From the NCBI GenBank assembly GCA_963741055.1, contig CAVUGU010000028.1, positions 1-64,000 of the forward strand: a stretch of DNA of 64,000 nucleotides. Direction: 5' to 3'. Below the pieces are notes generated by a model. That model was not told the DNA's origin. It did no database searches and worked only from the letters and a program-made list of their open reading frames with translations. The number at the start of each line of letters is the position of its first letter. Positions within the stretch are counted from its first letter, which is position 1. This DNA is from Bog-756 sp963741055. GTDB lineage: Bacteria; Actinomycetota; Acidimicrobiia; Acidimicrobiales; RAAP-2. The position numbers were made by a program, and so were the translations under genes. Shown here in pieces: positions 9,919-18,301 of the stretch.

Positions 9919-10389
9919 ATGCCCGGATTCATCGACTACGAAAACCTGCCCGCTCCAACGGAGGGAATTCTCGTCACCCATTTCCTCACCGTACGAAGCG
10001 TGGCTCGGTCCCGTGCGTTCTACTCCGAGGTCCTCGGGGGCCAGGTCGTGCTGGAGGAGAACCCGTGCATCGTCAAACTTGCCAACTCGTGGCTGCTGAT
10101 GAACCCCGGTGGACCTCCCACTCCCGACAAGCCCGACATCTCACTTGTGAACTACGAACCCGGAAACACGGTTTCCAGCTTCATGAACCTGCGTGTCGCC
10201 GACGTCCAAGCGTGTTACGAGCAGTGGAGCTCGAAGGGGGCCGAGTTCATCACGCCACCCATCGATCGCCGTGCTGAGATCCGCTGCTACATGAGAGACC
10301 CCGACGGCTACATCATCGAAGTCGGCCAGGCCACCGGGGTCCTGCGCGGGGAGCTGGCGGAGAAGCGACCTGAAGACTTGCCCGGATAA
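9919..10389 (+). CDS. VOC (glyoxalase/dioxygenase superfamily) protein
   Basis: Single vicinal-oxygen-chelate domain protein of 156 residues. The two beta-alpha-beta-beta-beta modules are visible: THFLTVRSVARSRAFYSEVL begins the first, FMNLRVADVQACYEQW the second, and YMRDPDGYIIEVGQ is the usual module end with the metal-ligand Glu. The His of VTHFLTV is the likely first metal ligand. AGAGGAGGG sits 7 bases before ATG 9919. It follows the aldolase remnant by 14 bases and may have been co-transcribed with it. Substrate unknown; the superfamily covers lyases, dioxygenases and resistance proteins. Confidence 0.8.
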   Translation: MPGFIDYENLPAPTEGILVTHFLTVRSVARSRAFYSEVLGGQVVLEENPCIVKLANSWLLMNPGGPPTPDKPDISLVNYEPGNTVSSFMNLRVADVQACYEQWSSKGAEFITPPIDRRAEIRCYMRDPDGYIIEVGQATGVLRGELAEKRPEDLPG

Positions 10390-10404
10390 GAGTCCCGCCA
10401 CTAC

Positions 10405-11046
10405 TCAGGACGAGGCGGACGTCGTCACGTTCGGCATGTCCACGTTTGCCAGGTGGATGGCCAGCAGGTGATCGGCCGCCGCCTCCTCCGCGAGGGCGTT
10501 CCGGCGGTCGCTCGCCAGCTGTGCGTTCTCCACGGTGAGGTTGTGGTGCGCGGCGACGTCGTTCGGGTTGGCCATCAGCGCCTGTACGTCCTCGATCGTC
10601 CGGAGCGCGTCCGAGGTCGTCCACAAGGTCGCGATGCCCACCATCTGACCCAGGTGCTTGCCGGCCGGAGTACCCGGGACCTGGATGTTCGACAGGTCGA
10701 AGATGCCCTCGCTGGTGAACGAGCACGCCGACTGGTCATCGCCGAGAAGCCCCGGGGTCGGGGCCCGGTCCGCCGCGGTGAGCTGGTGGGCGGCCTGGAG
10801 CTTCCAGATGCCGACTGCCTGGTTCAGACCGAACGCACAGGGAGCAAGGTCGTTGTTCACCTCGGTCATCACGCTCCGTTCCGCGTTGATGTCCTCGGCG
10901 CGCGACGTGCTGGCCGGCAGGTCGGTCAGCACGGTGATCAAGAGAATGATCAAGGCGACGGCGGCGATCGCGAGCCCGCGGTGTCGCCGCCAGATCGGCT
11001 TGGTCGAGCTCGGATCCTCCCGCTGCGCGAGATCGGTGTCGGTCAT
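10405..11046 (-). CDS. Membrane-anchored hypothetical protein of oxidase locus
   Basis: 213-residue protein, last gene of the leftward oxidase locus. A short cytoplasmic N-terminus, one hydrophobic segment (about residues 25-43) and a 170-residue external domain suggest a type II membrane or signal-anchored protein. The domain has two Cys (in APCAFGLNQA and QSACSFTSEG) and a C-terminal Ala-rich helix with several His. I do not recognise the family. Its ATG overlaps the stop of the SCO-like gene as ATGA, so it is translated with that gene. A role in copper or heme handling at the outer face of the membrane is a guess from context. Confidence 0.7.
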   Translation of the reverse strand: MTDTDLAQREDPSSTKPIWRRHRGLAIAAVALIILLITVLTDLPASTSRAEDINAERSVMTEVNNDLAPCAFGLNQAVGIWKLQAAHQLTAADRAPTPGLLGDDQSACSFTSEGIFDLSNIQVPGTPAGKHLGQMVGIATLWTTSDALRTIEDVQALMANPNDVAAHHNLTVENAQLASDRRNALAEEAAADHLLAIHLANVDMPNVTTSASS

Positions 11047-11954
11047 TGCCCGATCAGGTGTTGCGCATAGGTGGCGATGCCTTGACCCCACCGATCGACG
11101 CTTGCGGCCGGAAGGCTGAACGAGCCAGTCGAGCTCTCGTCGGCGAAGGGAGTGGCGCGATCGCGCAGGTATCCCTGCGGGTCGATGAAGTCGAGGACGT
11201 CGTTGTGCGCCTCGAGTCTCGTCTTGGTGTCGACCGAGACCGACACCCCGTACTCCTTCCAGACCGCGTCGAGAGTGGCGAGCGGTCCGGTCAGCATGTG
11301 CCAGTTGGAAAGGGCGGCCAACCCTGTTCCCTCGAGCACCGGCTCCTCGCTGCTTTCCGCAAGGGCGCGCGGGTCGGTGTTGACCGAGAGGAACTCGACG
11401 TCGGCAGCCTGCGTTCCGAGGTCGTGGTCGGCCTGCTCGATCTCCTGGGCCAGCACGGGACAGATGTCGTCGCACGGCGAGTCGAAGAAGGAGAGGACGA
11501 CGACTCGGTCCTGCTGCAGCGGGATGGAGACGGGCTGCCCGTTCTGGTCGGTGAGCGTGAAGGCAGGCGCGGGTGCGGGAGTCGGAGTGCTGAGGCCCAT
11601 GAAGGACGACAACGGCGCGGTGATCGGAATGTCGGGCCCCGACGGCGCCGGCACCGGCGTCGCTTGTGGTCGGGTGGGCGACGCCAAGGTGGTCGGCGTC
11701 GTGGTCGCGGTCGGGTTGAGGCCGGCCGACGAGAAGAGACGCTCGCCGATCAGCCCCCCGACGGTGAGGATGAGGGCGGCTCCGAGCACCCACCAGACGA
11801 ACGCGGGTGGGATCCCGGGTGGGCCCTTGGCCAGCTCGGCGGCGCGGTCGACCGTCTGATCTCGATCCTCGTGCGGCCTCGTCGCCTCGTGGTCGCCGGT
11901 TTCCAAGGGATCATCGGGATGCTCGGCCGCCGAGGTCCGTTGGTGCAGGCTCAT
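11043..11954 (-). CDS. SCO1/SenC family copper chaperone-like protein
   Basis: Thioredoxin-fold SCO protein, usually delivering copper to the CuA site of cytochrome oxidase subunit II. The copper-binding Cys pair is CDDIC in DSPCDDICPVL, and the third ligand His is in EAHNDVLDFIDP. An N-terminal cytoplasmic region of about 50 residues, a transmembrane segment (about 51-72) and a Pro/Thr-rich linker to about residue 125 place the domain outside the membrane. Length, 303 residues, is longer than typical SCO because of the linker. Both ends overlap neighbours by 4 bases. A second SCO-like gene lies at 20461-21201. Confidence 0.9.
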   Translation of the reverse strand: MSLHQRTSAAEHPDDPLETGDHEATRPHEDRDQTVDRAAELAKGPPGIPPAFVWWVLGAALILTVGGLIGERLFSSAGLNPTATTTPTTLASPTRPQATPVPAPSGPDIPITAPLSSFMGLSTPTPAPAPAFTLTDQNGQPVSIPLQQDRVVVLSFFDSPCDDICPVLAQEIEQADHDLGTQAADVEFLSVNTDPRALAESSEEPVLEGTGLAALSNWHMLTGPLATLDAVWKEYGVSVSVDTKTRLEAHNDVLDFIDPQGYLRDRATPFADESSTGSFSLPAASVDRWGQGIATYAQHLIGQ

Positions 11955-12584
11955 CCCTTCGCCTCGAGACGGTCCACCCAGCGCCGCAACGAGGCGACCG
12001 TCTGGGGACCACTCGCCGTGCCGACCACCTTGCCCTGCGAGTCGAAGAAGTAGGAGACGGGGAGCGCCTGCACCAGATAGGCCGTCGCCACCTTGGCGCT
12101 GGCGTCGACGGCCACGGGGTAGGTCGCCCCGGCCTCACCGAGGAGCTTGATCGCGTCCGACTCGGAGTTCTCGTTGGTGTCGATGCCGGCGAAGGCCACC
12201 TTGCCGCTCGCCGCCCGCGCTTCGGTCGCGAGGGCCGAGAGCTCGGCGCTGCAGTCGGGACACCACGAGGCGAAGAAGTTGACCACCACCGGCTCCCCCC
12301 GGAAGGAAGCGAGGGTCACCGGCCGGCCACCGCCCAGGCCGGGCAGCGAGAAGGGTGGCGCCACCGTGCCCGGCGCGAGGAGGGTCGGTGGGCCTTGCGC
12401 CAGGGCGGCACTGCTCGGACCCGAAGGACGTGGACGGTCCTTGCACGACGACGAAGACCACGAACCCGACGAGGAACGCACCGGCCACCACGGCCAGCCA
12501 CTTGAAGGTCCGGTCCCTCGGGTGCAGAGGCCGGCGTGGCCTTCCGATCCGGCCGGGCTGCTCGGAGGCGACCGAGCTCACCAT
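11951..12584 (-). CDS. TlpA/ResA-like thiol-disulfide oxidoreductase (frameshifted)
   Basis: Membrane-anchored thioredoxin-like protein, probably keeping cytochrome or CuA-site cysteines reduced on the outer face of the membrane. The redox motif is CPDC in FFASWCPDCSAEL, and the cis-Pro segment is QALPVSYFFD. The first 60 residues, with a transmembrane helix (WLAVVAGAFLVGFVVFVVV), are read from ATG 12584. The thioredoxin domain is one frame over from about 12420, implying a one-base indel. The start overlaps the stop of the upstream 90-residue gene, and the stop overlaps the SCO start (ATGA). Confidence 0.85.
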
Positions 12585-12850
12585 TCGGCCTGCCGCTCGG
12601 CGGGGACGATCTCTTCTTGCACCTGCCGGCGGGCCGCACGGGCTTGCGGGTCCTCGTGGATCAGGTGCCACCAGGCGGCGATGGCGATGCCGGCCAATAC
12701 CGGCCACTCGAACGTGTAGAACCAGCTGAGGCCGTTCCCGCTCAGCGCTCGGCCCGCCTGCCACCAGGTGGCGGCGACGCACCCGGCCACGACGACGAGG
12801 GCCTCGAAATGGAGCAGGAACGCCCGTGGGGAGAGCCAGCGCCGGGTCAC
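12578..12850 (-). CDS. Small two-helix membrane protein of oxidase locus
   Basis: 90-residue protein starting at GTG 12850, whose GTGA overlaps the stop of the CtaG-like gene upstream. Two hydrophobic segments (about 13-31 and 41-62) flank a short loop, and a charged C-terminal tail follows (EDPQARAARRQVQEE). Its stop falls within the first codons of the TlpA-like gene. I do not recognise a named family. Size and place in the operon recall accessory subunits or assembly peptides of terminal oxidases, which is inference. Confidence 0.65.
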   Translation of the reverse strand: MTRRWLSPRAFLLHFEALVVVAGCVAATWWQAGRALSGNGLSWFYTFEWPVLAGIAIAAWWHLIHEDPQARAARRQVQEEIVPAERQAEW

Positions 12851-13661
12851 GCCGATGCCGCTCCTCCCCGGTGTCCACCGAACGGTGGCAGCCCCCGCCG
12901 GCGGTCCGCGCGGGCGAGGGCGAGGAGCTCGGTGTCGGGATCCTCCTCCGACTGGAGCCAACGCAGCGCGTTCCAGAAGATCACCGGATGAAGCAGGCGG
13001 AGGCCACCGCCCACAGCACGGCCGAGGCGATCTGCTCGTCAGCCGCGGCACTGAGCCCACCCGCGGCGTGATGGAAGTTGCCGTAGAAACCGTGGGTCGA
13101 CAGCCCGGTGACGTAGGCGAGGATCCAGAAGGCCCACATGGAGACCGCGGCGAGCACCGCACGCCGCAACAGTCCCGAGCGGGGCTCGAGCGGCGGCGAG
13201 CGGACCAGTTCCAGCCACAGACCGGTCCCCGCGAGGAGCAACGTCAGGCCCTCGACCGGTGCCAGCCAGCCGTGCGCGGCCACCGCGGCGACGGCTCGAG
13301 GGGTGTGCCAGGCGATGGCGACGGCGATGCCGACCGCCACGAACGCGAGCGACCAAGGGAGCTCCCGGTGCCGCCGGCGGTGGTCGGCCAGCCGGTCGAC
13401 GACGCGGGCGGGTGCGTCGGCGCTGTCCTCGCGTCGTGCCAGGCGGAGCGCCCGCCAGGGGGCACCCAGTACGACGAGTGCCGGCACCGGGAGGGCCAGG
13501 AGGGAGAACTGCAGCACCGACACCGACTCGGTTCGCCGGGCCCAGGTGGCGAGCGGCGGCGCCAGAGCCGCCACGACGACGACGACGGCGCCCACCAGAC
13601 ACCAGGTTCGCCAGCCTCCGCTCCAGAGACGGGGCCGCACAGGGGCAGCCCCGTCGGTCAT
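12847..13661 (-). CDS. CtaG-like cytochrome oxidase assembly protein (short copy, frameshifted)
   Basis: Polytopic membrane protein resembling the caa3 oxidase assembly factor CtaG, with about six hydrophobic helices and the family-like end (DEQIASAVLWAVASACFHPVI). ATG 13661 is chosen over one 10 codons earlier because it overlaps the stop of the 36-residue gene (ATGA). Read straight, it ends at 12981. A one-base shift near 12990 continues the homologous C-terminus (VIFWNALRWLQSEEDPDTEL) to a TGA at 12847-12849 that overlaps the next GTG. A clearer CtaG lies at 18302-19225, so the locus carries two related proteins. Confidence 0.75.
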
Positions 13662-13768
13662 TGGTTGGGCCGGCGTTGAAAGAAGCCCCACAGCAGCACG
13701 GCACCGAGTACGCCGAGGGGGATCGCGAAGGTCAGAGCCTGGGTGCCCGCCACGCTTGCAAGGATCAC
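13658..13768 (-). CDS. 36-residue single-helix membrane peptide
   Basis: Tiny gene between oxidase subunit III and the CtaG-like gene. It begins at GTG 13768, with GGAAGGGG 7 bases upstream, and ends in an ATGA overlap with the next start. The product has one hydrophobic helix (about residues 8-29) and a basic end (FFQRRPNQ). Ribosome site, coupling and hydrophobic composition argue for real translation. Such peptides are known as extra small subunits (for example subunit IV-like) of heme-copper oxidases; no family is recognisable at this length. Confidence 0.6.
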   Translation of the reverse strand: MILASVAGTQALTFAIPLGVLGAVLLWGFFQRRPNQ

Positions 13769-13784
13769 GACTGCCCCTTCCTGC

Positions 13785-14462
13785 TCAGATCACGTAGAAC
13801 AGTACCCAGAAGAACGTCGCCACGAGGGCGATGAACCCCCAGAAGTAGTTGCACCCGCTCAGGTTGGCGCGGAACAGGCGGGCAGCCGGCAGCGTCGAAG
13901 TGGGCGCACCGCCGTCCTGGGCGATCGCTCGCCGGAGCCGGAGCTCGCGGGCGAGGATCGTCTCGATCCAGTAGGTGCCGCTCAGGACCAGCACGATGTT
14001 CATGATCCCCCATCCGATGAAGCAGGAGGCGTACCCGCTCGAACCCGGGAAGAACGGCAACTCGGTGATCTGCCAGATCTGGAGGCCGATGACCACCAGG
14101 CCGCCGAGGACCGCGGTCCAGCCGGCCACCTGCCAGTCGAGGGTCTCGTCCTGGCGGAAGCGCCGTTCGCCGAACTGGACGAGTGCGGCGCTCGCCACGG
14201 TGATCGCGAAGATGGCCGCGCCGATCCCCGTCGGGGCGGTGATCCCTCCCGGTCGCCAGAGGTCCTCGTTGTTGGCCGAGCGCAGGTAGAAGTAGGCGAA
14301 GGCGAGCGCGGCGAAGGCGAACGCGTAGATGCCGATCATCAGCCGGCCGCCGGTCCAGAGGGCGCCCTCCTGGGACCGCAGCTCGAAGGCGATCTCCTCC
14401 GGGGTCTCGTGGAGCTCGGGAAACGACTCGAACTGCTCGTTCTCGACAGGTTGGTGGGCCAT
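13785..14462 (-). CDS. ctaE: Cytochrome c oxidase subunit III
   Basis: Subunit III of a heme-copper oxidase, 225 residues with five or more transmembrane helices. Helix starts resemble the family (LMIGIYAFAFAALAFAYFYL; IGWGIMNIVLVLSGTYWIE; the last helix YFWGFIALVATFFWVLFYVI). It stabilises the proton-pumping core formed by subunits I and II. It starts 12 bases after the subunit I stop, and the 36-residue gene follows 16 bases after its own stop. Sequence is divergent from textbook subunit III, common in deep actinobacterial lineages. Confidence 0.85.
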   Translation of the reverse strand: MAHQPVENEQFESFPELHETPEEIAFELRSQEGALWTGGRLMIGIYAFAFAALAFAYFYLRSANNEDLWRPGGITAPTGIGAAIFAITVASAALVQFGERRFRQDETLDWQVAGWTAVLGGLVVIGLQIWQITELPFFPGSSGYASCFIGWGIMNIVLVLSGTYWIETILARELRLRRAIAQDGGAPTSTLPAARLFRANLSGCNYFWGFIALVATFFWVLFYVI

Positions 14463-14474
14463 CGCGCTTCCTCG

Positions 14475-16490
14475 CTAGATCGGGGGCCGTGGGTCGCCCC
14501 CGGCCTTCCCGAGGTCGTCGGGACTGACCCCTCCCGAGGGGAGATGGGCCGCCGGGATCGGTGCCCCGAGGTCGGCCACCGGCAACGCGTCCGCCTCCCC
14601 GTAGTGGTAGGGGTCGTTGAGCACGACCGGGATGCGCTCGAAGTTGAACCACGGGACCGGGGTCGGCGTCTGCCATTCGAGCCCGAGCGAGTTCCACGGG
14701 TTCGGCGGCGCCAGGTGCGGGGTCAGGTAGATCGACCAGATGAAGTTGATGATGAAGAGGAAGAACGACGCGCCGAGGAAATAGGCGCTGATGCTCGAGA
14801 TCTGGTTCAGCGTCTGCAGGTTGGCTGCGTACTCGAAGACCCGCCGCGGCTGGCCGAGGAGCCCGATGAAGAACATCGGGAAGAAGGTCAGGTTGAAGAA
14901 GATGAAGAACGTCCAGAAGTGCCACTTGCTCAGACGGCGGTTGAGCGTCTTGCCGGTGATCTTCGGGAACCAGAAGTAGAAGCCGGCGAACAGGGCGAAG
15001 ATCAGACCGCCCATGATCGTGTAGTGGAAGTGCGAGAGCACGAAGAAGCTGCCGTGCACGGTGACGTTCACCGGGACGTCCGAGAGGAACACCCCGGTGA
15101 CACCGCCGATGAGGAAGTTGAAGAGCATCCCGAGACAGAAGAGCATCGGAGTGTCGAACCTGATCTTCGCCTTCCAGAGGGTGCCCAGGGTGACCAGGAA
15201 CAAGAAGCCGGTCGGGATCGAGATCAGCTCCGTGGTCAGCATGAAGAGCGGACGCATGTCGGGATTGATCCCGCTCTGGAAGAGGTGGTGTTGCCACACG
15301 AAGAACGACAACAGGGCGACGCCGAGCATGCCGGCGGCCGCGATCTTGTAGGCGAAGAGGGGCTTTCGGGTGAAGACGGGGATGATCTCCATCACGATCC
15401 CGAATCCGGGCAGGGCCATGATGTAGACCTCGGGGTGGCCGAAGAACCAGAAGAGGTTCTGCCACAGGAAGTTGCTCCCGCCGTGCTCGTTCACGAAGAA
15501 CGCGGTCTCCGCAGTGCGGTCGAGGAGTCCCAAACGAGTCCGGCCACGACGAGGGTGGGCGTGGCGAGGGTGAGCAGTGCGGTCGTGGCCAGGATGCCCC
15601 AGACGAAGATGGGCATGCGTCCGAAGGTCATTCCCGGTGCGCGGTAGTTGATGATGGTGGCGGCCAGGTTGAAGCCGGCCAGGATCATGCCGATCCCGAT
15701 CACCGCGAAGCCGACCAGATAGGAGTCCATCCCGCCCCCCGCCTGGGTCTGCAGGGGTGCGTACCCGGTCCAACCGGTCGGGAAGCCGCCGTAGAAGAGT
15801 GCGCTCAAGATGACCAGGTAGCCGGCCATGAAGATCCAGAAGGAGAACGCCTCGACCCGTGGGTACGCCATGCGACGCGAGCCGATCATCAGCGGGACGA
15901 GCCAGTTCCCGAGCGGTCCGACTACGGCCGAGGACGCCATCATCATCATGATCGTGCCGTGTTCGCTCACGATCGCGATATAGGTGCCCGGTCCGAAGGT
16001 GTGGGTGGTGGGACTGAGCAGCTCGGTGCGGATCAGCATCGCCAGCAGCCCGCCGGTGAAGAGGAAGATGAGCACTCCGACCGCGTACTGCCAGCCGACG
16101 ACCTTGTGGTCCTCGGTCATCCGGAAGTAGCGGACCCAGTTCCTTTCGGGCGGCGCCGGTGCCAACTCCAGCCCGACCAACTTGGCCAGCGGATAGTGCA
16201 TTCCGCCGATGCCGGTCATCCAGCCGGCGACGCCGAGGGAGAGGCCGAGCGCGATGGCCACGTCGTTCTGGCCGGTGTCTTGCACTTGGGTGTACCCGCT
16301 GGCGATGACGTTGCCGAGCCAGTGGCCGAGCAGGTAGCCGAGGACGCCACCGACGATCGCCCACAGCAGGTGCGGCCGCAGCCAGCCGGAGCGCGCACCA
16401 CCCACGGCGCTCCCGTGGCGGGCTGGCGACGCCTTCTTCTTCCTCGCCGGGGTACTCGACGTCGCCGAGCTCGCTGGTGTCAATCGCCAT
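14475..16490 (-). CDS. ctaD: Cytochrome c oxidase subunit I (two compensating frameshifts)
   Basis: Catalytic subunit of the aa3-type terminal oxidase, reducing O2 to water with proton pumping. Twelve hydrophobic helices are visible. Heme and CuB ligands are present: SEHGTIMMM (low-spin heme His), FFGHPEVYI (CuB His, the cross-linked Tyr and the D-channel Glu of A1-type enzymes), WQHHLFQSG (CuB His pair) and LSHFHYTI (heme His pair). ATG 16490 has GAGGTG just upstream. Reading shifts near 16400-16440 and back near 15530, so two one-base indels cancel. The C-terminal 60 residues form a Pro-rich tail. Confidence 0.93.
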   Translation of the reverse strand: MAIDTSELGDVEYPGEEEEGVASPPRERRGWCALRLAAAAPAVGDRRWRPRLPARPLARQRHRQRVHPSARHRPERRGHRARPLPRRRRLDDRHRRNALSAGQVGRAGVGTGAARKELGPLLPDDRGPQGRRLAVRGRSAHLPLHRRAAGDADPHRAAQSHHPHLRTGHLYRDRERTRHDHDDDGVLGRSRTARELARPADDRLASHGVPTGRGVLLLDLHGRLPGHLERTLLRRLPDRLDRVRTPADPGGGRDGLLSGRLRGDRDRHDPGRLQPGRHHHQLPRTGNDLRTHAHLRLGHPGHDRTAHPRHAHPRRGRTRLGLLDRTAETAFFVNEHGGSNFLWQNLFWFFGHPEVYIMALPGFGIVMEIIPVFTRKPLFAYKIAAAGMLGVALLSFFVWQHHLFQSGINPDMRPLFMLTTELISIPTGFLFLVTLGTLWKAKIRFDTPMLFCLGMLFNFLIGGVTGVFLSDVPVNVTVHGSFFVLSHFHYTIMGGLIFALFAGFYFWFPKITGKTLNRRLSKWHFWTFFIFFNLTFFPMFFIGLLGQPRRVFEYAANLQTLNQISSISAYFLGASFFLFIINFIWSIYLTPHLAPPNPWNSLGLEWQTPTPVPWFNFERIPVVLNDPYHYGEADALPVADLGAPIPAAHLPSGGVSPDDLGKAGGDPRPPI

Positions 16491-16519
16491 GGCTCACCTC
16501 GATTCGAGCAGGTGGGGCG

Positions 16520-17500
16520 TCATGAGCCGCTCTTCGGCTGGGGGGCGCCGTACATCTCGACGTTGGAGTACGGGTCGACGTTGTCCGGGTAGTAGCCGCC
16601 GTCGGCGCCGTTGGCGTCCGGGGTGTAGGTCAAGGCGTAGGGCGGGAGCAACTTGGTGTTGACTCGCAGGCGGGCCTCGGTGAGCCTGGCCCAGGCCTCG
16701 AACTGTGGCTTCGTCACCACCTGGCCGCTGTTGAACATCGCGCCGTGCCAGATGCCGCAGAGCTCCGAGCAGCGCACGATGAACGAGCCGAGCTGCTGGG
16801 TGGTGGCGTAGGCCACGTTGTTGTAGTCGGGGTTGGCGTCCGCCTTCACGTTCAGCTGATACGCCCAGAAGCTGTGGACCACGTCGAGCGAGGTCACGTT
16901 GAACTCGACCGTCGTGTCGTTCGGGATCACCAGCGCGTCGGTCTCGAAGCCACCGAAGGTCGGGTACCGGTAGGTGAACTTCCACTGCTGGCCGATCACC
17001 TGGATCGGGAGGATGGTCTTCGAGGTCGGTGTCCAGATCGGGTTGGAGCCCTGGCCCCCGCCGGCACCGCCCGGCTGGATCAGTTCGTAGGTGCCGAAGC
17101 CGGCGAGGAACAGCACGATCACCGTGGTGGTGAGGATCCAACCGACCTGGATCCCCAGGTGCCCGCGCGACGTCGCGTCGGCGACCGGTTCGGGACCTCC
17201 CCGTGACGCCCGCCACATCACGATGGCGTAGATCATGTAGATCCACACGCCGATCACCACCGGCAGTGCGATGACGAAGAGGACGTTGAAGTCGAACTGC
17301 GCACCCTGCGCGACGTCGGTCATGGTGCCGGGCGGGATGTGCGGACCGGCCAGGTAGTAGTAGAGCGGGTCGAGGACGGCCGAGAGGACGACCCAGATCG
17401 CGATCAGCCGCCACCAGTGGTGTGTCGTGTCCGGTCCCTTCACTGCTGACCAGTCCGACCCGGCAGAACCCGTCCCGTCGGCCGCCTCGGTGTCGGTCAT
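16520..17500 (-). CDS. ctaC: Cytochrome c oxidase subunit II
   Basis: Electron-entry subunit with the binuclear CuA centre. The CuA motif is CSELCGIWHGAM (Cys244, Cys248, His252, Met255), with the distal His in VVHSFWAYQLN. Three hydrophobic segments precede the cupredoxin domain, one more than the usual two. The WKFTYRYP segment is the aromatic cytochrome-docking region. The ATG at 17500 overlaps the stop of the cupredoxin gene (ATGA). As sequenced, the upstream gene runs into this one in one frame because of an indel, which could mislead automatic annotation into a 552-residue fusion. Confidence 0.93.
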   Translation of the reverse strand: MTDTEAADGTGSAGSDWSAVKGPDTTHHWWRLIAIWVVLSAVLDPLYYYLAGPHIPPGTMTDVAQGAQFDFNVLFVIALPVVIGVWIYMIYAIVMWRASRGGPEPVADATSRGHLGIQVGWILTTTVIVLFLAGFGTYELIQPGGAGGGQGSNPIWTPTSKTILPIQVIGQQWKFTYRYPTFGGFETDALVIPNDTTVEFNVTSLDVVHSFWAYQLNVKADANPDYNNVAYATTQQLGSFIVRCSELCGIWHGAMFNSGQVVTKPQFEAWARLTEARLRVNTKLLPPYALTYTPDANGADGGYYPDNVDPYSNVEMYGAPQPKSGS

Positions 17501-18166
17501 GTGACCACCTTCATGAAGCCGCCCATGTAGCCGAGCGTCGACATCGGTCCCCCGTTGCCGAAGAGAAAGCCGAGCGCCACAAGGGACGAAGCACTGGAAC
17601 CGGTAGCTCCCCGGTCCGGGCGTCACGAAGGAGAACCGGATGACGTTGTTCGGCGAGCTGGTGTTGCACGGCGCGGTGCCGCACAGGTTCGCGTTCGGGT
17701 CGTTGCCGTAGAGCGGCACGTTGATGCCGAGGGACGGGATGGTGAAGGTGTGGGCGACACCGTTGCCCGAGTTCGAGTCGATGACCCGGAAGGCCTTGCC
17801 GTTGAGCAGGGCGACGTTGCCGGTGGTCCCGGTGACCTGACCGAGCTGCTGATTGCGGAGCGGGCTGCCCGAGTCGTAGTTGTAGATGGTCATGTTGACC
17901 CGGGTGTGCTCGGGCACCTGGAAGACCGTCGTGTGCTCCCACTGCCCTTGTGGGTTCCGCAGGAGGTAGGAGACCCAGGTCGGGTGGGAACCGAACCCGA
18001 TCGTCCCCACCGTCTGGAAGGCGACGTTGACCGGCTGACCGGTGCCTTGCGAGGTGAACTCCACGGTGGGTGGCGTCCCGAGGAGGTTCACGATCAGGAC
18101 GACCGCGGCGACGACGGCAACGGCAAAGAGGACCAGTGTCACTCCGACTCTCCACCGCAAGCTCAT
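17497..18166 (-). CDS. Membrane-anchored cupredoxin-like protein (frameshifted near its end)
   Basis: About 222 residues. One N-terminal helix (VTLVLFAVAVVAAVVLIVNLL) anchors an external beta-rich domain with a likely copper His in AHTFTIPSLGI and a Cys-rich end FQCFVPCG. A shift near 17570 is needed to reach the natural end (FGNGGPMSTLGYMGGFMKVVT) and the TGA that overlaps subunit II. The ligand set is incomplete compared with classical plastocyanins, so copper binding is likely but unproven. Operon position directly before ctaC suggests electron transfer to, or copper loading of, the oxidase. ATG 18166 is preferred over a TTG four codons earlier. Confidence 0.7.
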
Positions 18167-18279
18167 GGACCCCCCCAACTACGGGTTCTGTGCCCCAAAC
18201 CTGCCATGTGTGAACCTACGGTTCCGGAGCGGCGGCGTCAACCATCTTTGCCCTGCTCTACCCGGGTGGGGCGCCGGAT

Positions 18280-18294
18280 ACCGCCCCGGGCGGT
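18280..18294. terminator. Palindromic hairpin after ctaG
   Basis: ACCGCCCCGGGCGGT, a 7-bp-arm palindrome just downstream of the leftward ctaG stop, in the only gap over 100 bases inside the oxidase locus. It may end transcription of the upstream block or mark a second promoter for the ctaC-ctaD block. No U-tract is seen. Confidence 0.35.
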
Positions 18295-18301
18295 CTTTCG
18301 G

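Noticed and set aside
13743..15647. Forward frame of 634 codons, Glu/Asp/Arg-rich
   Set aside because: It is antisense to oxidase subunits I and III, whose catalytic ligands are clear; composition is typical of a shadow frame.
14475..16490. Programmed frameshifting in subunit I and other split genes
   Set aside because: Shifts of both signs occur in unrelated genes with no shared slippery heptamer or downstream structure. Random sequence error explains them better.
16520..18178. A single 552-residue cupredoxin-subunit II fusion
   Set aside because: The frame only joins because of an indel near 17570. Correcting it gives a natural stop that overlaps the ATG of subunit II, as at other junctions in this operon.
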